DNA from: Trichobilharzia szidati
Lineage: Eukaryota; Platyhelminthes; Trematoda; Strigeidida; Schistosomatidae
NCBI GenBank assembly: GCA_944472155.2
Contig: OX235271.1
Coordinates: 86,255,256 to 86,319,255, forward strand
Length of the DNA stretch: 64,000 bases
Direction of reading: 5' to 3'
Translations under genes and position numbers: made by a program
The notes under the pieces: generated by a model
The model's input: only the letters and a program-made list of their open reading frames with translations
What the model was told of the DNA's origin: nothing
The model's database searches: none
In this document: positions 11,216 through 22,400 of the stretch, one piece after another
Layout: each line of letters begins with the position of its first letter
How positions within the stretch are numbered: position 1 is the stretch's first letter

Positions 11216-11917
11216 AAATGATGAAAGGAACCAACCAACAACAATTAACACCAGTCATCGTCAACGGGTGAAATTCGAAGGAGGCCACCTCTCTGGATTA
11301 TCCAGGAGGCCTTTTTTCAAATACGATCAGAACACATGAAGATGTCAAAACCAACTAAAACTGTAAAGGCAATGCAGACGCTTATACCTGTGAAGTCAAT
11401 TTGGAAATCTGCTGCACTCAACATGAAGAAAAAGACTCTAATCTTCAACACCAATGTTAAGTCAATCATTCCATCCATATGCGTCAGGAGCTTAGCCATT
11501 ACGTCACAAGAAGCATCTCCAACAGTCTACTGCAGATTTTCCACAACAGCTACTCACTTCACTGGCGCTATATTGAAAATGAAATGGCCGGCCTGGGAGA
11601 ATTAGCAACAAAAAACTATGGGAACAAATGGACCAGGAATCTATTGCTCAACAGATATGGCAAAGAAAATGGAGGTATATCGAATAAACGGTGAGGAGAC
11701 TGTTAGATGTCATCGCGCGCCAGGTTATTGCTTGAATAGAACCCGATTGTGGGGTGACGAGTGGTTCTTCCGAGTGTGACATGCAGGTGATTATGAGAGA
11801 AAGATATCAGAGACTATTGGTAATCGTGGAGCCAGCTTAAGAAGACCACGGAGAATAAGAAAAAGTGGAGTCGTGTTGCTGGAGGCCCTATGTTCCATTT
11901 GGAACCCAAGGGAACAA
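11216..11917 (+). pseudogene. RTE-like element 3' fragment
   Basis: This is the C-terminal third of an RTE-like ORF with stops. Nucleotide blocks shared with the better copy at 50263-51335 include AACCAACCAACAACAA, the ATCTTCAACACCAATGTTAA region and the 3' end CCCTATGTTCCA...GGAACCCAAGGGAACAAT. It is old and has many substitutions. Confidence 0.82.
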
Positions 11918-12600
11918 TGGTCAAAATAAATTTCAGTGGAAATAAGAGAAATTCCTAATTCTTCATCTAACGTAATTTGCATAATTCACTAATATCACTT
12001 ATCGAATCAGGTCGATAGTCATAAATTGGACACATTTTTAACAAACTGAAAATTCTCATTTAGACATTTCGATAACAAAGCAAACAATGAAGTTAAGAAA
12101 AGTATACCCTTCCAGCTAGTTCCTTTATTCATACCTCTACACTAATATTACAAAGCTTCTTTTGTTAAACAAAGATGTACTACAATGACATTCTACTAAT
12201 CCTAAATGGTAATCTGTTAATCAATTAGAGAAATATCATTAGCTTGCTATAGGTTAGGTGAAAATAATCGCTGAAATTGGATTAGTAGTTAGAGGATAAG
12301 ACAATCTAATCTAATGTGGTTATATAATTATTAATTTGTAAATGTTACAAACAGAGTTTTGTTTGTAGTTTAATGAGAATTAAGAAAAATAAATAAGTTA
12401 ATGAATTTGTGGTTAATTACATAAGAAAATTTAGGCACGAAGAGATATGTGAACTAGCCATAAATAGTTATATCAATTAAACAGGTGGTGTTATATTGAT
12501 GATAATGCTGCCAGTATTTAGAAGAACAGGGGAAAGGCTTGTCTAAGAGCTAGTATACACATAGTGTAGACGGCCCCGAAAAAGAAACACATATTTGGTA
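11918..12600. other. no feature seen
   Basis: This is AT-rich DNA with no recognisable gene, SINE or retrotransposon. Confidence 0.45.
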
Positions 12601-12602
12601 GT

Positions 12603-13565
12603 ATTATTATTTATTACATTTGGTTCGGAGTGAAGCATAGGGCTCCAGAAGTATATCTCCACTTCTGTCTATTCTCTACAGTCTTCCCTGCCTGGCTTCA
12701 AAGTTGGCGATAGGCTTACATCTCCTCCTCACACGATCTCCTGCATGTCACCGTTGGACATCAAACTCTTCGTTTCCTATTCGGCTTACTCTTGAGGGCT
12801 TGTCATTCACTTGTCTCCTCAGCGTGTGGTCGATTTATTTCTATTTACTTTCGTGTATATACACTGTACATCTGTTAGTCAGGAACTAATTGGAAAGGAA
12901 TACATTTATTCGATCAAGTTGTTACCTTTTTCTGCATATTTGTTGGGTGCGCTGCCAGAATTCCTTGTTGTTCATCGTTTCTGAACATCTAGTCTCCAGT
13001 ATCGGGTGAAAGTAACTGTTGATAAAAGTTTGTATCCACCGATTGTATACACTACTCACTGTTCTAATGTCAAGTCTGTGGTCCATGTAGAACCATTGAT
13101 TCACTTGACATTAGTATTAAGAATTTGGATCCTTTTACTTGTGTAGATCACAGGAGATTTCAAAAGTGAATAAGACCTAATGAAGGCCTACCTTGATTAC
13201 TTGATCCTGACTGGTTTTGATATTCTCATTCGTGAATTTTGTCTGTAGGTGAAAGGATACTGCCTAGATCAGTTAGGTGAAGGAGATGATTTTCTTTAGA
13301 TTACTTCCTGCTGATAGTGATTGATGCTTGTTGGTGTTGTTGTTTTTTAAACATCATCATCACTTCTGTCTTGCCTTTGTTCACTTGAAGTCCTATCTCC
13401 ATTGCCTGCCTCTTCTGACGACTCGTTGGTTTTTGCCTGTTTTTGTGATATTATATATAGCCTATCCGCAACGTCCAGATATTCCAGTGTCTTCCTGTTC
13501 CCCATAATCTATGGCATGATTCAGTCCAACAGGATCAGGAATATCATCGTTGATAGTAGACGGTC
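12603..13565 (-). pseudogene. RTE-like element 3' fragment
   Basis: This minus-strand copy begins (3' end) at a TAT/TTA-rich tail near 12605 and extends to the LLSTMIFLILLDWIM region near 13520-13560, the RT segment after motif B. Internal deletions and stops are present. An open frame continues upstream to 13751, but I cannot assign that extension to the element. Confidence 0.78.
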
Positions 13566-13940
13566 TTGTCTTAATTTGATCTTCACTTCAAAGGTATATT
13601 CATATGAATCCCGACCACTTCTGTTGTATTTTCTAATTGGGCAACAAACGGAGTTATCTAGCCGAACTAAAAGTCTTCTGAAAGCTGATTTTAGACGTCG
13701 CGATACGATTTCATTGGTAATACCACTTGAGAATTCGAGGCTTGGAAACATCGACTTTTCATAATTATGAACAACGGAGTTTTGGTGCTTTTTTCATTCA
13801 GATAGAACAAATTGTCTCAAGCTTTTGATATTTAGGTAGTGGTGGTGTTGATTTTATGGAGTTCGGTTGGTAGCTTCACACCGAACCTCCCAGGTTTCCA
13901 GCCTTTCTACTGGCTAGCAAGCAAGGTGAGGCTTACGAAT

Positions 13941-14010
13941 GCATCGGCTGAGAATCGAACTCGGTCTTCTCGCGTGACTGGCAGGCATTTCACCAATGGA
14001 CCAGAGATGC
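13941..14010 (-). pseudogene. tRNA-Gly-like pseudogene
   Basis: On the minus strand this 70-nt stretch starts GCATC and ends GATGC, forming an acceptor-like stem. It has an A-box-like TGGTCCATTGGTG, a CTGCCA anticodon-loop-like segment as in tRNA-Gly(GCC), and a B-box-like GAGTTCGATTCTC. The anticodon arm carries extra bases and the T stem mispairs, so it is more likely a pseudogene or the head of a SINE than a working tRNA. Confidence 0.5.
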
Positions 14011-14549
14011 ACCAGGTGCTTAATTAAACCAAATATTTTACCAAAAACCTTGTCAGAAATCCGTTCCTACTGAGTAGACCATGAATATAATTGAGTACGT
14101 TGCTAAAGGTATTTCTGATTTGATTTTTTTGGTTTATAGTGATAAGCGGAGTTCTCATATTAAAACAAACTGAAGATAGACATTACGACATCACCACATT
14201 ACAGTGACATCTTTTACGGTTTTTCAATTATTCTTTGAAGGAGTTAAATAATAGAGTGGTTACGAACTGATAATTCAAGGTTCCACTTTCGACAGAATAA
14301 AGAAATGATACGAAAACAACGGTTTCTAACACTGTGTAGACGTCACTGAAAAGAAATCGTGCTCCTAAGGTGTTCTATGTCGCCACTGAAATATATTCTG
14401 GTTTCACTAATGCCATGATTCATAAATTCCAGTGGTGTTTTGATGATCGAATGAGGGTCGCTACTGTCTAAAATGCAGCACTATTCACCATCATTAAAAA
14501 GAGCATAGAATGACAGTCAACACTCTACCGCAACTTCATCATCTTCTAT
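14011..14549. other. no feature seen
   Basis: No gene or shared repeat is recognised. Confidence 0.4.
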
Positions 14550-14830
14550 AGTTTGGTTTGTAAGGATCAGTTATGTTTTACGAGTTGATCACGGACTGAT
14601 ATCAGTTAGAGAACCATTGAAAACCAGGGAGTACTGGACAGCTGCTGTTTCATCCTAGTTTGGGAATTATTGGCAGTACTCACACACCAACAGCGTTCGA
14701 ACCCAGGACCTTCCAGTTACAAAGCAAGCTCGTATAACATTCAGCCACTGGATCCCGATTCAATGACCAACCCATGAATTCTAAATTTGTAAAAACAAAA
14801 CTAACCCTTACAAACCAAACTATAGAAAAT
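14550..14830 (-). repeat. SINE family A, left half of composite repeat
   Basis: This is a minus-strand copy bounded by the inverted pair CTATAGTTTGGTTTGTAAG (14550) and its complement near 14810-14828. It carries the B-box complement (GTTCGAACCC) and decayed ribozyme sequence. The same unit, with the same partner, occurs at 35577-35868. Confidence 0.82.
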
Positions 14831-14869
14831 TATTCTGATGCTCGCTAGTGACTTGCAACAGGCTGGAGC

Positions 14870-15112
14870 TTCCTGTAGTTCTAGTGAGAAGTCGTGACCA
14901 GTGAGGTCCAATTAGAAGTCACGTGAGGATGGATTTCCACCAACGACAATAGTTGGGGTCGCGCTAAAATCACGAATTGGTAGAAGTTAGAATTCATGAG
15001 CCATTGAATCGGGTCCCAGTGGCTGAATGGTATACGAGCCAGCTTGCCTTGTAACCGGAAGGTCCTGGGTTCGAATCCCAGTGGGTGCGTACTGCCGATG
15101 ATTCATCATCTT
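14870..15112 (+). repeat. SINE family A, right half of composite repeat
   Basis: This is a plus-strand copy with the full 5' head (CTAGTGAGAAGTCGTGACCAG near 14878), A-box-like and B-box elements (GGTTCGAATCCC near 15068). It breaks off inside the ribozyme at about 15105, where RTE sequence begins. Confidence 0.82.
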
Positions 15113-15665
15113 CGAAAAGGCCTTTGATAGCATTGGTCATAAAGTAATTTGGAAACTGACTGAGCAATATGGAGTGCAGTGTATCAGAATTGTATAACCT
15201 TCATTTAGCCACAGCTATATGCCAACTGATTCCCCCCAGAAAACCCACCGAAATGTTTGAAGTAAGACAGGAGTAAGACACGGCTGCCTACAATCACTGA
15301 TGGTATTCCTGATTTCGGTTGCCTAGATCATGAGGCAGACTGTGGAGAGCGACAAGACGGATCTACTCTGGAAGAAAATAATGACTCTGGAAGGTTCGAG
15401 TTTCGAAGACGATTTTTTCTCTTGTCTTGCAGGCCAAAATTAAATAATTTGACAGAAGAGGCAGGTAACGAGGACAAGACGGTGACCACAGAGAGGACAC
15501 TGGTTGTGAAAACACCTAATGAACAGCAACCACAAGCATCAGTCAACATCAAAAGAAAAAAATTGGAGGAAGTAACCTCTTTCATTTGGTCAACTGTGTA
15601 CCATAGTTCCAACTCTGAAGAGTGCTGCTTTTTGCCCAACAATCTGTTCATACTTACCTTCTTGT
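15105..15665 (+). pseudogene. RTE-like RT fragment
   Basis: This is a plus-strand RT remnant. FEKAFDSIGHKVIWKL at about 15115 is motif A. It is followed by EQYGVQCIRIV and a degenerate GVRHGCLQSLMVFLISVA*IMRQTVESDKT, which covers motif B and beyond. The Y/FxDD region is not legible. Stops and frameshifts mark it as dead. Confidence 0.82.
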
Positions 15666-16238
15666 GACTAACAAAAACGTTTAGTGTAAAATTACTACCC
15701 TTCTTTTGAAATTTTCAAATTTTAACAATCACATTCACCTCGAACTGTAAGCGAATTGTGCGATTTGGCATTTTCATGTCTATCCTCCATGTTCCATTAC
15801 CATCTCCCGCCTACAAAATACTTTTATGATATTATACAACTTTTACCACATAAAAGCTTTTGTTTTCGATATTCAAATACATCATTGGTGTTATATTTCG
15901 TCCATGGGAATTGTAAAGGACAAACCGTGTTACCACAATAGGTATACTGACAACTTACTTCCCTTTTTCTGTTTTCATTGGTACATTAAACAATTTACGA
16001 AGGCAAGTATCCACCTATATTCGCATAGTTTAATGACGCAACTGGTTGAATTAGTGAACAAATAGACTTTTCACAGTTATTTCAACAAATCAATTCATTT
16101 TAGACTGGTGGGATGTGAAAAGTTTCAGTTACTTTTTAATGTGTTAAGAAAATAGTCAAATCTCTCTTACACTTATTGCTTAAACGCACTGAAGACAATT
16201 CATTCTATTCCTGGTGATCTATTTATCTATCAAGAAAT
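15666..16238. other. 5' flank of p40-like gene 1
   Basis: This AT-rich upstream region must hold the promoter and 5' UTR of gene 1. I looked for a TATA box at a convincing distance and for heat-shock elements (alternating GAA/TTC at two-base spacing) and saw none that I would defend. Confidence 0.4.
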
Positions 16239-16490
16239 ATGTCAGGACAATCAAAAGGCCAAGTGGTGAATATTCCTGTGAATCGTGAACCAAGATCATT
16301 TGAGAAGCAAAGACGTGATCTGTTGACAAGTTTGGAGAGTAGAAGTAACACTAGTGGTAGTCATCCTGGGAAATCTCTTACACAATATCATGAAGACTGG
16401 TCTAACACAGTGAACAAGTGGGTTACTTCAACTTGGAAAAAATGGGATGAAGATATGAATCGGTTGAGAAAAGGAATGTTTGAATTATTG
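16239..16490 (+). CDS. p40: p40-like gene 1, exon 1
   Basis: This exon has 84 codons from MSGQSKGQVV to GMFELL. The donor is GTGGGT, weaker than the GTAAGT used in exons 2 and 3. The exon ends at the same codon as exon 1 of gene 2 (GMFSLL), which supports the splice site. Confidence 0.92.
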
Positions 16491-19400
16491 GTGGGTTATT
16501 ATTATAATTATTATTATTAGTTTTATTCTTCATAATAATTAATATCAATGAGTGGAGAAATGAGATATCTTTTAAGAATCTGTTAATTCATGCTTACTGA
16601 TTTCTTTCCTGGAGAGTATCCTTCAGGAGTACTACTAGACCAGCTAGATAAATTTTAACGGAAACCAAACATTTTCCGATAAAAAGACTTCTCTGAATGT
16701 TTTATTTTAATGTGTTGTAAAGTCGTCTTAACACCAGACGTCCATTTCATTCTTGATTCGCAATCTATACAGTTTGAGATGAAACTTCGGATAACAATTA
16801 TTTCTAATTCAACTCTGATTTCCCGGTTGGTTGATTGATTGGACCAAAGTGTTCGGTCGAACGTTTAAAAATAAAGGGTGACTGATGCCCGATGCACACC
16901 ATGTGACTGTCGTGTGGCTCAAGTGGTCTAGTGAATAGTGCTTTGGCGTTTGAAATGATGCGTACTGGGTTTGAGCCTCGGTTCAGACACCATTATTCAC
17001 TAAGGAAAGCACGTACATCCAAACAACGAGTCCTAAATAGGACAAAATGAGCATCCTGAATCCCACTGCTAGTTACCATCTACCAAATTATTCAGATAAC
17101 AATCTACAGCTAAATGGAATTCGGTTGTTATGAATCTATGCGGCTGATTCACACAGATTGTATCGCTGATGAGCTCTGCCCCAAGCGAAAAAAGTTACCC
17201 TCCGGTGTTTATATTACCTGATCTGGTGCGAGTGATGTCCAACTACTCATATCAGTTTATCAGTAGTATATATACCATGAATTTGTTCTTGGTTTCTTGA
17301 TTGACACTTATGGTACAAAGCAGATCGCATATTGTGATCTAAGTAGTTTCAGTTTCCATTCCAAATCTTATAAAGTGAGAACTGCGAATTAATTTGCAAA
17401 TCGCAAGTTTGATCTGAAAATATCAATACATTAATAAATTGTTGCTTCAATTTTGGTTGGATTTCAGATTCGTTTTTGTTTGCCTAAAACTGCCCCTTTC
17501 GTTCATTCTCTTCGTTGGTTACGTAGTGTTCACTTCATTTATACTTTTGTACATTTAAATTTTCAAACAATTTATTATATCCTGAAATGTTTTCAAATTA
17601 ATTTGTTTATTGGATGCAAAAGACTCAATGAAATAGTATTACCTACTTGATGATGTTTTGAACACAATTTAAGTGTTCATAAAATCATTCCACTTGTAAT
17701 TATACAACCTCAAAACTTGATTTTTATCATTCTTTTTCTAGCCTAAGCGACAGTAACCTTGGGAAACCAGTCAGAATTCAGATGTGACAAAGTCTCATAA
17801 TCGTTTAAAACTGAATTAAAAATTATTGCGAAAATGATATTATACCATAAAGTTGTAGCTCATGAGTTGTTAGAATGTCTCTAAGTCAAGACACAGATGA
17901 TCTTTAGAGAAATCATACCATGCGCGATAGATGCATTCATCCAGGTGACTGCAGATCATGGTACTTTGAGATCTATTGGTGTTTCTGACAATGTTCTTTA
18001 ACCCCATAACCCTGCCTAACAGTATGGATTTAAGGAAAAAGTACCTTGGGAAATAGGTAGAATACTCTATTTACCTTCTCCAAGTACAAAGAGGCAAGTA
18101 TGACTTGGTTTGGAATGACCTACCGTAGAGTTCCCTAAATCTGTTAATATATGTGTAAAACTTGGTCACTGTGGTAGTAAGTAATTCCATATTAGTTTGT
18201 TTATTAGATGTATCACACAGTGAAACAGTATTATTTACTGGATGACGTTTCGAACAAAATTTATTATTGTTCATAATCATCTCATCAATTATAATCACAC
18301 GACTTCAAAACTTCAGTTTCATGGTTTTCTTTGTCCTCTCCTATTTGTCGTCGTTGGGGTAGTAGAATTTTCCAGATATCTGGGACAGGTGTTGAATCAT
18401 TCCAATTACATGTATTTGCAGTTGATTCCATAAACAAAGCTTCTGTTATCAATATTAATATTATTATTATCACTATCACTACTATCATTATTTATTTTAT
18501 TTTTACATTTTCCCACATACTTTCTGACTAAATTATCAGGGTAATTATTAAGTTTCAAAGCTTCTCTTAAATGCCTCACTTCCTGTCTGAGATTTTCCTT
18601 GATACTATTTAGTTTTTGTGCTCTATTATTTAAACATTTCACCAACACTATGTTCACTGACATGGGAAGGGATGATCGGAAGTTCAAATATCTGTTTGAA
18701 TGTGTGTGTCTCCTGTCGACACTAGTGTTTAACTTCCCATCTTCTTTCCTTTTTACGCTACAATCTAACACTAGAAGTTCCCCTTCCTGACTTTCCAATT
18801 CATAAGTTAATTGAATTGTCTTCACCTTTTAGTTAATGTGTTCGAAAAATCTATCTATATCCTGTGTTCTAAGTACATTGAATGTGTCGTCTACACACCT
18901 CCACCATACGTTTGGGGGGGGGGGATGAACGTTTTAATTGTTATGTTTTCCCTCCTATCTATGAATATATCTGCTACAACCGGGGATATTGGTAATTCCA
19001 TGGCAGCTCCCTCAGTTTGTTTGTATATTTTCCCTTGGAAATTAAATACTGTGGAAGTCAGGCACAGCTGCACCCCCAGCATTATATCCTCAAGTGGCAC
19101 TTTCGGCCTATGTTCGAGTTTTTGATCAGAAATGACAATGTCAAAACTAACCATTTTCTCTTCATTATCTAATTTTAAATGATACGTATTAGAGAAGCCT
19201 TGAAACTTAATAATTATCCTGATAAATTAGTCAGGAAATATGTACGGAAATGTAAAAATAAAAATAAAATAAATAATGATAGTAGTGATAGTGATAACAA
19301 TAATAATAGTAATATTAATGACGACATGCATGTCAAACATGTGCAGGATAATAACAACACCATCAGTAAGGAATCTAAATCATCAGTAGTAATTCCATAC

Positions 19401-22400
19401 AAGGAAGGAACCTCGGAAACCTTACGCAGAATTCTTAACAAGGCAGGCAGGAATAAAAGTGGCATTCAAACCACCCACAAACTCAATTACAAACAAGCTT
19501 TGTCGGTTGAAGGATCAGTCCTGTGGAGCCTTTAAAACGAAACAATTCAGTTTATCTAATACCTTGCAATGATGGTCAGGTCAAAGTAGTAGAACAGTTG
19601 CAGTCAGACTGGCTGAACATAAAAACCAGCATATCTAGATTGGTTGACCCGAATAAGATAAGAAATCTAGAGAATAGTTCAGCTATAGCACTACGTGCAA
19701 TTACACACAAACATACAACAGGATGGGATAAGATGACAGTTTTGAAATCTAATGTGACAGAGTGGAGAGAGAGATTGATAACAGAAGCTTTGTTTGTCGA
19801 ATCAACTGCAAATACTTGCAATAAGAATGATTCAACGCCTGTCCACCCAGATATCTGGAAAATTCTACTACCCCAACGACGACAAATAGGAGAGGACAAA
19901 GAAAACCATAAAACTCAAGTTTCGAAGTCGTTTGATTATAATTGATGAACTGATTATGAACAATAAATTTTGTTCGAAACCTAGTCATACAGTAAATCAT
20001 GCTGTTTCACTGTGTGATACATCCAATGAACAAATTAATATGGAATTCCCTTAATCTGTCCGGTCCTGAAGATCAACTTTTTAAAGACCTTGACTTTGTC
20101 TTTGATACTTTAACTTAGCCTTTTTTTCATATTTCCTGTTTGTCAAGCGAGTAAAAGAATATTTTAGATATTCGGGACAGATGTTGAATCCTTCCCGTCA
20201 GTTGATTCGACAAATAAACCTCTGATCATGAATATTTCTGTTTCTCTATCTCGGTGTGTTTGATTTAAAAACTGTCATCGTATTCCATCCTATTGTCTGG
20301 TTGTATATGATTATATGAATTGCTAAAGCTAAGCTTTTTTTTCCACATATCTTATCTTATTAAGATATCTACCGGACTAGATTTCATGAATTTTTACGGC
20401 CATGTTAATTCAATTGACTTCAACCCACTACTTTTTCTACGGTGGGGGTGGTCATTGGCAAACTGATGTAAAGATATGACCAGATTACATCTACCTTATA
20501 ACAGAATCACAATTTGCACATGTCCTCCGTATTGTGCTTCTTATGTCTTCCCTTCATATTTTCTATGTTGTTTCACAAAGATCTTTGATTTCTCCTCATT
20601 GTCAATTATTCCATACGCTCACTATTCAATATTTTTGCAGAAAACTTCACACAACATATACTACTCATGAAATTTTGATCATAGGGAATAAAAAAACAGT
20701 TGCAGCGAAGAAAATTTTCTTTTCGACGATATCATCAACTAGGCTGTACATTGGTGTATTTATAATAAATGGGTAGGAAAGTTCCAGAATAATTTCCCGC
20801 TATGGGTCAATTTAATAAAATTACAATTAGGAAATAAAATACCATAATAAACAGGGGGACGGATAAAGCTCAAACAAAGTGGCATCATAATTATTGAGAA
20901 GATTGACATATTGTGCAATTGGGGGTAAGAAATGTAGAAATAACAAAAATAGACAGGATGTTTAGATAAAAAAATCTAGTGGTATCATAACTAATGTGAC
21001 GAATAATTGTTTGTGCAATCATGGATTAAATATGTAGAAATCATAAAATAACAAAATAGACAGGAAGTTCGGATATGAAAATATGGTAGTGTAAATAGGG
21101 ATTAAGAAATTACCAGAGATTCACCAGAAAATTATTCTGGAACTTTCCTACCCAGATAATACACCAATGTACAGCCTAGTTGATGATTTCGTCGAAAAAA
21201 AAACTTTTTCGCTGCAACTATCTTTTTTATTCCTCATGAAATTTTGTTAGTGGCACTGTCCAGAATTTGACTCATGTATATAAACTGACAGTCACTAGGT
21301 CATATCAGGTAAACTAAATTATTTTGTTCAATGGGCACCTTAGAATCTTTTTGACCAACATATCTTGTTTCTAAGTGATCTTGTGAGTGTGAGTACCACT
21401 TTTATTCCTACCTTGTTAAAGACTCTTTATAGAGTTTTGGGGACTCCCATTTTGTATGGTAGCATAATTGGTGCTTAAAATTCCTTTTTTTTGACGTTCT
21501 TATTTTATTTTGCATATTTTCTATGCTCTTTCACGAAGATCTTTCATTTCGCCTCATCACCAATTATTCCATACGCTCACTATTCAATATTTTTGTAGAA
21601 AACTTCACACAACATATACTACTTACGAAATTTCGTTAGTAGCACCTGCCAAAATTTGATTCGTGTATTTAAACTGACAGTCACTGGATCATATCAGGTA
21701 AACTAAATTATTTTGTTCAATGGGCACCTTAGAATCTTTTGACCAGCGTATCTTGTTTCTAAGTGATCTTGTGAGTATAAGTGCCACATTTATTCCTACC
21801 TTGTTAAGGACTCTACATAGGGTTTTGGGGACTCCCATTTTGTAGGGTAGCATAACTGGCGCTTTAAATTCCATTTTCTTGACATTCTCAATTTTTGCAT
21901 ATATTTGGTAGTTTTACATTTTTCTTAATGGCTGTTGTATTTATATTCTTACAATTTCTTGTATACTACCTAAGTGATTAATCAAGATAATTGTTAAACA
22001 TCAAAGCTTCTCTTATATGTGTGATATTTCAAATAAATTATTGTGGTCTTTTGAGGGTTGGTTTTCAGGGTGTTGATTCGTTTCAAATTTTAGTCATGAA
22101 CTGTGGTATAAATTCAAGAAGAGTTGAAAATTGACCCTTGAGAATTAATCTAATGTACATTAGTGACTGTAGTTGTAGACAGAGGTCGTGACCTGTGGGG
22201 TCCCCCAATTCGGGTGTGTGGACAAATACTCCCTGATGACATTGGTTTGTGGTGGCGATATATGTCGCGTATTGGCAGAAGTTAGGATTCACAGACCATT
22301 GTATTCTACCCCAGCGGCTGAATTGTCGAAGTGCTTCCCTGGTAACCTATAGATTCTAGGTTCGACCACTGGTGGGGTCACTGTTGCATACTGCTGAAGA

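Noticed and set aside
13566..13751. Open frame upstream of the RTE remnant (FPSLEFSSGITNEIVSRRLK)
   Set aside because: It resembles no family I can defend, and may be chance or a decayed element, so it is not listed as a gene.
16090..16238. Possible heat-shock element upstream of gene 1 (GAAAAGTTTC)
   Set aside because: The GAA and TTC blocks do not have the two-base spacing of a heat-shock element.
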